Of a stretch of DNA of 58,399 bases, positions 9,052-16,639 are shown one piece after another. The translations under genes and the position numbers were made by a program. How positions within the stretch are numbered: position 1 is the stretch's first letter; each line of letters starts with the position of its first letter. The DNA is from Deltaproteobacteria bacterium (GTDB lineage Bacteria; Desulfobacterota; Desulfarculia; Desulfarculales; Desulfarculaceae): NCBI GenBank assembly GCA_020444165.1, contig JAHLLK010000030.1, positions 1-58,399 on the forward strand. Direction: 5' to 3'. The notes beneath the pieces are model-generated. The model did no database searches. It saw only the letters and a list, made by a program, of their open reading frames with translations, and was not told the origin of the DNA.

Positions 9052-9445
9052 GGTGGAAGACCCCTTTGCCATCGAGTTCGATCCGGACCGGCGGGCGTTT
9101 TTCCGGGTGGAGCCCTCGGAGGAGGAGCCGGTGAGCTTCCAGACGGCTGAGGGCCGCTACGCGGTGGTGGACCTCAGCGCCGGCGGCCTGTCCATCGTGG
9201 CCCGGGACGTGGAGCCCGGCCAGCGGGTCAAGGGCCGTTTGTGGCTGCCCCGCCAGACCACTCCGGTGAACATCGATCTGGAGATCATCTCCCTGGCCGC
9301 CGGGGACCAGGCCCGGGGCAGCTTCGCCGATCTGGGGCCCAAGGAACGCGAGCGCATCCATTTCTATGTGTTGCAGCGGCAGAAAAGCGAAATCGAGGAG
9401 CGCCGCCAAAAACAGCGCCTGGAAGATCTCGAACGCTCCAGCTGA
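9020..9445 (+). CDS. PilZ-domain c-di-GMP-binding protein
   Basis: A 141-residue protein starting at TTG 9020, chosen because AGGAGGG lies seven bases upstream inside motB. The two c-di-GMP-binding motifs are intact: RAFFR (RxxxR, residues 25-29) and DLSAGG (residues 51-56). A basic N-terminus (FWRKKK) and a charged helical C-terminus (about 115-141) flank the domain. PilZ proteins such as YcgR bind the flagellar motor when c-di-GMP is high and slow it. The overlap with motB makes a stator brake the natural guess, though it lacks the YcgR N-terminal domain. Confidence 0.88.
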   Translation: MFWRKKKTLTKVEDPFAIEFDPDRRAFFRVEPSEEEPVSFQTAEGRYAVVDLSAGGLSIVARDVEPGQRVKGRLWLPRQTTPVNIDLEIISLAAGDQARGSFADLGPKERERIHFYVLQRQKSEIEERRQKQRLEDLERSS

Positions 9446-9838
9446 GCCCCCACCGCCCCGAGTCCCTTTACCGGGGCCGGCGGGGAGAAAACCGCCCGGC
9501 GGCCCTTCCGGGGTAGCCTGGAATGAAATCAATTATTTAAACATATTTAAGCAGGCGCCAGCCTGTCAGTTCTCCGCCCCCGGGCCGGCTTCGGCTGGGG
9601 CTCCGCCCCGGCCAGCGCCCTCCCGCCGGGCCGGGGTGACGCGGGCGGGAACCAAAGCCGGGCCCAGGCTCCGGGGAGCCAGGGGTGAAACGCCTCGGCC
9701 AATGATTCTATATCCGTTGCCTAATGACGAAGCTTTTGTTATAGCTTGGGACATTGCTCCTTTTACTTTTGCCTTGCGCCCTGCCTGAAAAAATGCCGAC
9801 CGGCGGGTTGGGTCTTACACCCAGGAGGTTTGCTAGCC
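9446..9838 (+). promoter_or_regulatory. Gap before the STAS/Che genes with candidate promoter
   Basis: No gene is supported in this 393-base gap. A candidate sigma-70 promoter is TTGCCT (9717-9722), 17 bases, TATAGC (9740-9745), about 95 bases before the first STAS gene. An AT-rich stretch near 9525-9552 stands out in otherwise GC-rich sequence and may be another regulatory site. Confidence 0.4.
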
Positions 9839-10150
9839 ATGGAATTGACAGCCACCCAGGAAAACAGCCGCGCCAACATCGAAGTAGTGGGCAGCGTGGA
9901 CGAAAGAGGCGCCGAGGAAATGAAGCGGCGCTTCCTGGAGTTGGACCTCTCTTCCCTGCAGGAAGTCGTCTTCGACTTCAGCGGGGTCACCTTCATCGGC
10001 AGCGCCGGCATCGGCAAGTTGCTCCTGTTCTACAAAAATCTGGCCGCCCACGGGGGACGCATCCGGATAGAGAACATGTCCAAGGATATCTACACCATGT
10101 TCAAGGTGGTGAAGCTGGACAAGATTTTCAATATATCCCCGGCCAAGTAA
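9839..10150 (+). CDS. STAS-domain anti-sigma-factor antagonist, phosphorylatable type
   Basis: A 103-residue single STAS domain; the ATG at 9839 has AGGAGG ten bases upstream. The core VVFDFSGVTFIGSAGIG carries S55 at the place of the serine that RsbW/SpoIIAB-type kinases phosphorylate. It heads a same-strand run of a second STAS gene, a CheY-like gene and cheA. A kinase (17850-18725) and a phosphatase (16640-17845) of the partner-switching type lie downstream, so this is the natural substrate of both. The target may be an anti-sigma factor or a non-transcriptional partner. Confidence 0.88.
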   Translation: MELTATQENSRANIEVVGSVDERGAEEMKRRFLELDLSSLQEVVFDFSGVTFIGSAGIGKLLLFYKNLAAHGGRIRIENMSKDIYTMFKVVKLDKIFNISPAK

Positions 10151-10165
10151 GGATCGCCCCAGACC

Positions 10166-10459
10166 GTGCTCAGCATCACCCGGTCAGGCCAGACCATCAC
10201 CATCACCGGTGCGGTCAAGGTCCAATATCTGGAGCCGCTCAAGGAGCACCTGGACGGGGCCTTGGGCGAAGCGGGCCGCGTGGTCCTGGACGTGGGCCCC
10301 GTGGAGGAGATCGACGCGGCCGGCTTGCAGTTCCTCACGGCCTTTATCCTTTCCCGTGGAAAAACCGGCGGGGTCGCCCTGGTGGGCTCCTCACCATCCC
10401 TGGACCGGGCCTTGGCCCTGGCCGGTCTGTCTTCAGCCTGGGCCGCCCACAGGTCCTAA
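10166..10459 (+). CDS. STAS-domain protein without the phosphorylatable serine
   Basis: A 97-residue STAS protein starting at GTG 10166. In the conserved helix-cap motif the serine/threonine is replaced: EIDAAGLQFL has alanine at residues 51-52. It therefore should not be regulated by serine phosphorylation in the usual way, and resembles MlaB/NTP-binding-type STAS proteins. It lies 15 bases after the first STAS gene. Possible roles are a constitutive partner for the downstream CheA/CheW system or a dimer partner of the first STAS protein. Confidence 0.8.
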   Translation: MLSITRSGQTITITGAVKVQYLEPLKEHLDGALGEAGRVVLDVGPVEEIDAAGLQFLTAFILSRGKTGGVALVGSSPSLDRALALAGLSSAWAAHRS

Positions 10460-10487
10460 GCTCTTTCTCCACGCCCAGGGAGTTCCA

Positions 10488-10874
10488 ATGGGTAACAAAG
10501 TACTGGTGGTGGACGACTCAGCCACCTTGCGCATGTCCGTCGAGATGACCCTGACCTCAGCTGGTTACCAGGTGGTGCACGCCAAGCACGGCCGGGAAGG
10601 GCTGGAAAAGCTGGACGAGATGGCCGGCGCCGGCGAGCAGCCGGCCATGATCATCAGCGACATCAACATGCCGGTTTTGGACGGCATCGGCTTCATCACC
10701 CAGGTGAAGAAGACGCCCTTCCGCTTCGTGCCGATCTTGGTTTTGACCACGGAGCGGGAGGACAGCAAAAAGCTGGAAGGGAAAAAGGCCGGCGCCGCCG
10801 GCTGGCTGGTGAAGCCCTTCAAACCCGACACCTTGCTGGCCGTGGTGAAGAAATTCACCCGTTCCTTGTCGTGA
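10488..10874 (+). CDS. CheY-like single-domain response regulator
   Basis: A 128-residue receiver. The acidic pair D9/D10 (VLVVDDS), phospho-acceptor D58 (IISDINMP), the Thr of VLTTERE and the Lys of WLVKPF are all present, so it is fully competent. No output domain follows, as in CheY. It sits eight bases upstream of cheA and is the obvious phosphoryl acceptor. It could act on a flagellar switch or on another target such as the STAS proteins upstream. Confidence 0.92.
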   Translation: MGNKVLVVDDSATLRMSVEMTLTSAGYQVVHAKHGREGLEKLDEMAGAGEQPAMIISDINMPVLDGIGFITQVKKTPFRFVPILVLTTEREDSKKLEGKKAGAAGWLVKPFKPDTLLAVVKKFTRSLS

Positions 10875-10881
10875 GGGGCCC

Positions 10882-13014
10882 ATGGACGAAAAGCTCCTCC
10901 GAATCTTTGCCGAGGAATCCCAGGAAATAATCGAAAGCCTGGAAGACGGCCTGGTCAACCTGGAAGGCAGTCAGGATCCCGAGCGCCTGAACGCCGTGTT
11001 CCGGGCGGCCCACACCATGAAGGGCAACGCCGGGATCGTGGGCTTCGAGGACGTGGTGGAGGTCACCCACCTGATCGAAGGCATCCTGGATGAAATGCGG
11101 CGGGGCCGCATGTCGCCGGACGCCGGCACGGTGGGGCTGTTGTTGGCCTCGGTGGATGTCCTGAAGTTCCAGGTGGCTGGCCGGCTCAAGGGCGAGAGGC
11201 CCGCCCGGCCGGACGAGGTCCTGGCCGCCTTGGAGGCGGTGCTCCGGGAGACCGAGGCTCCGGAGGAGGCCGCGCCGGCCCCGGCGCGCGCGGGCGCGGC
11301 ACCGGCCCCCGACGCAGAGGGGGAGCAGTTCCGGTACCACATCGCCATGCGCTTCCATCCCGGGCTCTTCGCCAGCGGCACCGACCCCCTGCAACTGCTT
11401 TTGGAGTTGGAGGAGCTGGGCCGGCTCAGCCGGGTGGTGTGCCACACCGAGGACCTGCCCCCCTATGAGCGCCTGAACCCCTTTGATCTGTACCTGTGGT
11501 GGGAGGTTTGGCTGGAGAGCCTTGAGGCCATCGGCACCGTGGAGAACGTGTTCATCTTCGTGCAGGAGGACAACCAGATCACGGTGAGCGAACTGGCCGC
11601 GGGGGAGGAGCGCCCGTCGGCCCCGGCCCCGGTTCCGGACGAGGCCCCGGCCCCGGCGCCGCCGGCCCCGTCCCCGACTCCGGAGCCCCCCCGGGCGCCG
11701 GTTCCGCCGGCCCCGGAGCCCGTGCCGGTCGCGGCGCCGGCTCCGCCGCCCCGGGCCGTCGCGCCGTCCCCGTCCCCGGCCCCCGCCCCCGCCGTCCCCG
11801 CAGCTCCGGCCACCCCCACCGGGGAGGCCGGCGGAGCCAAGGGCCCGGTGACCCCGTCCAGCACCATCCGGGTGGACACCGACAAGCTGGACAAGCTGTT
11901 GAACCTGGTGGGGGAGCTGGTCATCGGGGTGGCCCGGGTGAACCAGATCGCCGAGGAGCACCACGCCGCCGAGGAACTGGGGGAGGCGGTGGAGTCCCTG
12001 GACCTCATCAGCCGCGACCTGCAGGAGCAGGTGATGCGGGTACGGATGATTCCGGTGGAAGGCACCTTCAACCGCTTCCACCGGGTGGTGCGCGACCTGG
12101 CGGCCGAGCTGGGCAAGCAGATCCGCTTGGAGACCAGCGGCACGGAAACCGAGCTGGACAAGATCGTCATCGAGAAGATCGCCGACCCCCTGAAGCACCT
12201 GATCAGGAACAGCGCCGACCACGGGCTGGAAAACCCGGCCGAGCGGGAGGCCGCGGGCAAGGCCCCCCTGGGCACCATTTGGCTGCGGGCCTTCCAGCAA
12301 GAGGGCCTGATCATCATCGAGGTGGCCGACGACGGGCGGGGCATTGACCAGGAGCGGGTGCTGACCAAGGCCCGGGAACGGGGCCTGGTGCCCCCCGGAG
12401 CCCAGCCCGCGGCTGGCGAGGTCTATGGCTACATGTTCCAGCCGGGCTTTTCCACCGCGGCCAAGGTCACCGAGGTAAGCGGCCGGGGGGTGGGCCTGGA
12501 CGTGGTGAAGCAGAACATCGAGGCCCTCAGAGGCTCGGTGGAGGTGGAGAGCGCCCCCGGCCGAGGCACCACCTTCCGCATCAAGCTGCCCCTGACCCTG
12601 GCCATCATCGACGGCATGCGGGTGCAGGTGGGCGAGGAAGTCCTCACCCTGCCCATGCTCTCCATCCTGGAGTCCATCCGGCCGGGGCGAGGCGAAATCA
12701 AGACCGTGGAAGGCCGCGGCGAGCTGGTGAACGTGCGCGGCGAATACCTGCCCCTGGTGCGCCTCTACGAGCTTTTGGACTTCCCCACCGAGCGCACCGA
12801 CCCCACCCAGGCCCTGGTGGTGATCATCGAGAGCGTGTCCCGGCGCTTCGGCATCCTGGTGGATGACATCCTGGGCGAGCAACAGGCGGTGATCAAGAGC
12901 CTGGACCAGAACTACCAAAAGGTGGACGGCGTGGCCGGGGCCACCATCCTGGGCGACGGCCGGATCAGCCTGATTCTGGACATCCACGGCCTGACCAAAC
13001 TGGCTTTTGGCTAG
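10882..13014 (+). CDS. cheA: Chemotaxis histidine kinase CheA
   Basis: A 710-residue CheA with the expected order. An HPt domain has H44 in RAAHTMKGNAG. A P2-like region lies at about 150-240 (LFASGTDPLQLL) and a long Pro/Ala linker at about 241-326. The dimerisation helix begins TDKLDKLLNLVGELV. The HATPase has an N-box near 438 (HLIRNSADHGLE) and a G1 box near 483 (DDGRGID). A CheW-like domain runs from about 573. It phosphorylates CheY-like partners under receptor control. It ends the first part of the locus; the HPt-CheW fusion resumes 593 bases later beyond a repeat element. No chemoreceptor gene is in the window. Confidence 0.96.
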   Translation: MDEKLLRIFAEESQEIIESLEDGLVNLEGSQDPERLNAVFRAAHTMKGNAGIVGFEDVVEVTHLIEGILDEMRRGRMSPDAGTVGLLLASVDVLKFQVAGRLKGERPARPDEVLAALEAVLRETEAPEEAAPAPARAGAAPAPDAEGEQFRYHIAMRFHPGLFASGTDPLQLLLELEELGRLSRVVCHTEDLPPYERLNPFDLYLWWEVWLESLEAIGTVENVFIFVQEDNQITVSELAAGEERPSAPAPVPDEAPAPAPPAPSPTPEPPRAPVPPAPEPVPVAAPAPPPRAVAPSPSPAPAPAVPAAPATPTGEAGGAKGPVTPSSTIRVDTDKLDKLLNLVGELVIGVARVNQIAEEHHAAEELGEAVESLDLISRDLQEQVMRVRMIPVEGTFNRFHRVVRDLAAELGKQIRLETSGTETELDKIVIEKIADPLKHLIRNSADHGLENPAEREAAGKAPLGTIWLRAFQQEGLIIIEVADDGRGIDQERVLTKARERGLVPPGAQPAAGEVYGYMFQPGFSTAAKVTEVSGRGVGLDVVKQNIEALRGSVEVESAPGRGTTFRIKLPLTLAIIDGMRVQVGEEVLTLPMLSILESIRPGRGEIKTVEGRGELVNVRGEYLPLVRLYELLDFPTERTDPTQALVVIIESVSRRFGILVDDILGEQQAVIKSLDQNYQKVDGVAGATILGDGRISLILDIHGLTKLAFG

Positions 13015-13108
13015 CTTGGTCAAGCCGAACCGCCTGCCCGGCAACAGCGCGCCCAGGCGCGCGGCCTGACCAAAACAAATAATAGGTCAAACTGGGCCAA
13101 GCCAAACC

Positions 13109-13536
13109 AGCAGGGTGTTGAAAAAGTCCATCCATGGGTTTTTTCAACCAAATTTGGCCAAAGCGCTACTCCGCCCCAGCAAGCAAGGCTTGCTGGGGTC
13201 CAGGATTTTGCCAACTTTGACAAATTGAGACCATTGCACGGCAATTTATATAAAACTTCAATTAAAACATTATGATGCCATTGCATGGTGAAACACATAA
13301 ATCATGTTGATATTATATCAAAACTGGCTGTGATACATGATTACGGCAAGCTATGGCCGATGCGGGCCAAGGATGGCCGGTGGTTGCACAAGGCAGGAAG
13401 CCTTGTGCAACGGCCTCAAATGGCGTGCTTTTCCAAAACGGCGCCATTTGGCGCGCCGTCCCCGGGGTCCCCAGGCAAGGAAGCTTGCTTGGGAGTGAAT
13501 TCTTGGCGTGCCTGGCAGGCTGTTTTTCGACTGCCG
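13109..13536 (-). repeat. Structured intergenic repeat, copy 1 (reverse orientation, enlarged)
   Basis: This 428-base element fills most of the gap between cheA and the HPt-CheW gene. In reverse it matches the copy at 53423-53698 from end to end: a TTGAAAAAGTCCA end, the CCCCAGCAAGC/GCTTGCTGGGG hairpin, a TTGCAC...GTGCAA hairpin, GGCGCGCC, CCCCGGGG and a GCAG...GAAAAACAGCCTGC end. The stem TTGCACAAGGC/GCCTTGTGCAA (13384-13410) differs from the other copy by paired changes. About 150 bases of AT-rich sequence (13235-13385) are inserted in the middle, quite unlike the surrounding DNA. No transposase is encoded. Confidence 0.8.
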
Positions 13537-13606
13537 ACCAGGGCCTGGTTTGGTTGCCCAGGCTCCCAAGGCCGGGGGGCAACCCCCTGCGAGACCGGAG
13601 GGCTCC

Positions 13607-14980
13607 ATGGGCGAATTCGACGACATCATTCCGGAGTACATAAACGAATCCACCGAGCTGTTGGAAGTGGTGGAAGGCGGGCTGTTGCGCCTGGAGCAGG
13701 GGGAGATGGAGGAGGAGGCCATCCACACGGTCTTCCGGGCCATCCACTCCATCAAAGGCGGGGCGGGTTTTGTGGGGCTGGGGAAGATCGAGCACCTGGC
13801 CCACAAGATGGAAGACCTCCTGAACCTGATCCGCAACGGCGACCTGGTGGCCGGCCGGGCGGTCACCGACGCCCTCCTGCTGTCCCTGGACGTGCTGAAG
13901 TCCCTGTTCGAGCGAGTGGATGAGCACGAGGCCATCGAGGTGGAGAGTTCCATCGCCTGCCTGGACCAGGCCCTGCACGGCAGCCTGGGCGCCGCGGTGG
14001 AGAGCGAGTACCAGACCAAGGGCTCGCCCCCGCCGGAAAGCGGTCTGCCGCCCTACGAGATCCGGGAGTATGTGCTGAAGTCCAAACTGCAACAGGGCTT
14101 TGTCTACCACCTGACCCTGGACTTGGGCGCGGTGGAAAAGCGGGGCCTCACCCCCATCAAGCTGGTCAACGAGATGTTGTCCATGGGCGAGATCCTGGAC
14201 TCGGTGGTGGTGCTGCCCAGCCAGGATGACGCCCAGGCGTACCGCGGCGACACGGTGCACATCCAGGTGCTCTACGCCACGGTGTTGGAGCCGGACCTCT
14301 TGGTGGCCGCCCTGTTCCTGGAGGAGTGCGACGCCCGCGCCCTGGGTGAAGATGACTTCGCCCTCTTGGCGCCGCCGGCCCCGGCCGGCGCCCCGCCCAC
14401 GCCTGTGGAGGACCTCCCGGCGGCCGCCGCGCCGGTCCCGGGCCCGGCTCCGGCCACGGCGCCGGCCCCGCCAGCCGCGCCCCCGGCCCCCATGGCCTCC
14501 GCGGCGCCCGCTCCCGGCGATCCTCCGGCCGCGACCGCCACCCGGCAGGGCGAGTACCTGACCTTCCAGTTGGCCCGGGAAAACTACGCGGTGGACGTGT
14601 TGTCCGTGCAGGAGATCATCGGCCTGCCTCCCCTGGCCCGCCTGCCGCGCTCGCCGGTCCACGTGCTGGGGGTGATCAACCTGCGGGGCATGGTGGTGCC
14701 GGTGTTGGACCTGCGCCTCCTTTTGGGTCTGCCCGCCCAGGAGACGGCCGGGGTGGTGGTGGTGCTCAGGGTGGGCGAAAAGATCATGGGCGCGGTGGTG
14801 GACGGGGTGGAGGACGTGGTGCCGGTGGCCGAGGACCAGGTGCAGGACGCGCCGGAGTTCGCTGCCGCCGCGGTGGACCGCGACTGCCTGAAGGGGTTGT
14901 TCACCCTGGGGAAGGAGTTGATCATCCTCCTGGATCTCCCCCGCCTCCTGGGGCCCGGCGCGGTGAGCCATGCCGCCTGA
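13607..14980 (+). CDS. HPt-CheW fusion protein (kinase-less CheA-like)
   Basis: A 457-residue protein with an N-terminal HPt domain (H47 in RAIHSIKGGAGF), a middle domain at about 140-250 resembling the P2-like region of the neighbouring CheA, a Pro/Ala linker (about 260-312) and a C-terminal CheW domain from about 315 (VLGVINLRGMVVPVLDLR). The dimerisation and HATPase domains of CheA are absent and there is no gap or frameshift where they would sit, so it looks like a designed fusion. It could couple receptors to CheA while offering an extra phosphorylatable histidine, as a phosphate sink or branch. The ATG at 13607 is preceded by CGGAGGG. Its 3' end overlaps cheR. Confidence 0.9.
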   Translation: MGEFDDIIPEYINESTELLEVVEGGLLRLEQGEMEEEAIHTVFRAIHSIKGGAGFVGLGKIEHLAHKMEDLLNLIRNGDLVAGRAVTDALLLSLDVLKSLFERVDEHEAIEVESSIACLDQALHGSLGAAVESEYQTKGSPPPESGLPPYEIREYVLKSKLQQGFVYHLTLDLGAVEKRGLTPIKLVNEMLSMGEILDSVVVLPSQDDAQAYRGDTVHIQVLYATVLEPDLLVAALFLEECDARALGEDDFALLAPPAPAGAPPTPVEDLPAAAAPVPGPAPATAPAPPAAPPAPMASAAPAPGDPPAATATRQGEYLTFQLARENYAVDVLSVQEIIGLPPLARLPRSPVHVLGVINLRGMVVPVLDLRLLLGLPAQETAGVVVVLRVGEKIMGAVVDGVEDVVPVAEDQVQDAPEFAAAAVDRDCLKGLFTLGKELIILLDLPRLLGPGAVSHAA

Positions 14981-15854
14981 GGAAAACGGTAAGCCGTCCC
15001 AGGGCCCGCGCTCCCTCATCGTCAGCCCCCGCCTGACCGACAAGGACTTCGCGGAGATACGGACCCTGGTCAAGGCCAAGACCGGCATCAACCTGGGCCT
15101 GCACAAGCGGGACTTGGTGGTCAGCCGGTTGGCCCGGCGGTTGCGCGCCTTGAATCTGGGCAGCTTCCGCCAGTACATCCAACTCCTGCAAGACTCCGGC
15201 GACGACGGCGAGCTGGTGAACATGATCAACCAGATCACCACCAACAAGACGGAGTTTTACCGGGAAAACCACCACTTCGAGTTTCTGCGCGACAAGGTGC
15301 TGCCCCAGATCCTGGAAAACGGCGAGCGGAGCGGCCAGCGCCTGGTGCGCGCCTGGTCCGCCGGCTGCTCCTCGGGCGAGGAGCCCTACAGCCTGGCTCT
15401 GACCCTGGGCGAGTTTTTCCGGAACCGGTCCGGCTGGGACGTGAAGCTGTTGGCCACGGACCTGGACACCAACATGCTGCTACGGGCCAGCCAGGGCGAG
15501 TATGACGAGGCCACGGTGGAGCCGGTGCCGCGGCCCCTGTTGTCCCGCTACTTCACCCGGGCGCGGCGGGCCGAGGGCACCTTTTACAAGGTCGGCCCGG
15601 AAATCCGCTCCATGATAACTTTCCGCAAGTTCAACCTGATGAATCCCACTTACCCCTTGAAGGTGAACCTGGATTTCATCTTTTGCCGCAATGTGCTGAT
15701 CTACTTCGAAAGCACCGACAAGTTGGAAATCCTGAAGAAGTTCCATGGGGTCTTGAAGCCCGCGGCGCCGCTCTTCGTGGGGCACTCCGAGTCTCTCATG
15801 ATGGCCAAGGACCTTTTTCAGTACCTTGCCACCACGGTGTACCGCAAGGTTTGA
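14970..15854 (+). CDS. cheR: Chemotaxis protein methyltransferase CheR
   Basis: A 294-residue SAM-dependent methyltransferase that methylates receptor glutamates. The SAM-binding segment SAGCSSGEEPYSLA lies near residue 130 and the IFCRNVLIYF motif near 235. The N-terminal all-alpha domain (about 20-90) is typical. It starts inside the previous gene (ATG 14970) and is followed four bases later by cheD. No cheB is visible, so demethylation must come from elsewhere or from CheD alone. Confidence 0.94.
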   Translation: MPPEENGKPSQGPRSLIVSPRLTDKDFAEIRTLVKAKTGINLGLHKRDLVVSRLARRLRALNLGSFRQYIQLLQDSGDDGELVNMINQITTNKTEFYRENHHFEFLRDKVLPQILENGERSGQRLVRAWSAGCSSGEEPYSLALTLGEFFRNRSGWDVKLLATDLDTNMLLRASQGEYDEATVEPVPRPLLSRYFTRARRAEGTFYKVGPEIRSMITFRKFNLMNPTYPLKVNLDFIFCRNVLIYFESTDKLEILKKFHGVLKPAAPLFVGHSESLMMAKDLFQYLATTVYRKV

Positions 15855-15858
15855 GGTC

Positions 15859-16443
15859 ATGGTCAAAACCTATCATCCCCGTCTCCAACGGGACATGATC
15901 GTCATCAAGCCGGGGGAGTACTACGTCACCAACCGGGACGAGATCATCGCCACGGTGCTGGGTTCGTGCATCAGCGTGTGCCTGAAAGACGAGGCCAACC
16001 ACGTGGGGGGCATGAACCACTTCATGCTGCCCGGCGACTTCACCCTGGAGGACGTGCTCAACAACCCCAGCGCCCGCTACGGCATGTACGCCATGGAGCT
16101 GATCCTGGGCGACATGATCAAGATGGGCAGCGACCGCCGGATGCTGACCGCCAAGGTCTTCGGCGGCGGCCATGTCCTGCATTCCGTGCCTCGGGCCAGG
16201 AACAGCGTGCCTCAGGCCAACATCCAGTTCGTCACCTCCTATCTCACCATGGAAGGCATTCCGGTCACCAACTCCGACGTGGGAGGCGGCTACGGCCGCA
16301 AGGTCCTGTTTCTGCCGCGCTCGGGCAAGGTGCTGGTAAAGCAGTTGAAGAGCGAAGTGGACCGCAAGCTGGCCGACCGGGAAAGGCGGTACCAGATTCA
16401 TCTGGAAAAGGAGCTGAAGCAGGAAGACCTTACCCTGTTTTAG
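15859..16443 (+). CDS. cheD: Chemoreceptor glutamine deamidase CheD
   Basis: A 194-residue CheD, slightly longer than usual because of a charged helical tail. The catalytic cysteine C37 (VLGSCISVC) and histidine H54 (GGMNHFMLP) are present, as is the FGGG motif (KVFGGGHVL). CheD deamidates receptor glutamines and interacts with CheC/CheY systems in other bacteria. ATG 15859 follows a GAGG four bases after cheR stops. A clear hairpin terminator follows, so cheD ends this unit. Confidence 0.93.
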   Translation: MVKTYHPRLQRDMIVIKPGEYYVTNRDEIIATVLGSCISVCLKDEANHVGGMNHFMLPGDFTLEDVLNNPSARYGMYAMELILGDMIKMGSDRRMLTAKVFGGGHVLHSVPRARNSVPQANIQFVTSYLTMEGIPVTNSDVGGGYGRKVLFLPRSGKVLVKQLKSEVDRKLADRERRYQIHLEKELKQEDLTLF

Positions 16444-16444
16444 C

Positions 16445-16476
16445 CGGTAATCCGGAGCCCCAGCCCCGGATTACCG
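16445..16476 (+). terminator. Hairpin terminator after cheD
   Basis: A perfect 11-bp stem, CGGTAATCCGG / CCGGATTACCG, begins right at the cheD stop codon. It is followed by TTCTC rather than a long T-run, so it is a moderate intrinsic terminator. Confidence 0.6.
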
Positions 16477-16639
16477 TTCTCATCAGACTTGCGCTCCCTG
16501 GTCGGTAGGCGTCTAATTGTAAAAAGAAGGCGGCCGGCGGGGCGAAGCTTCCGTGGGGGCGCCTGGGCTTCGGAGCCGGCGGCGGCGGGCCAGAGCCTGC
16601 CGCCGTAATCCCGCCGGTAAGCAGAGCGGAACAACCACG

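Noticed and set aside
10855..13044. A 729-residue open frame on the minus strand opposite cheA
   Set aside because: Its His/Gly/Arg-rich sequence has no domain and it exactly mirrors the CheA gene.
13285..13923. Plus-strand frame starting in the AT-rich insert of the repeat
   Set aside because: After the first 30 residues it reads out of frame through the HPt-CheW gene and gives low-complexity sequence. There is no ribosome-binding site.
16477..16639. Structured leader before the receiver-PP2C gene
   Set aside because: Several GC stems can be drawn, but none is longer than expected for this base composition and no known RNA family fits.
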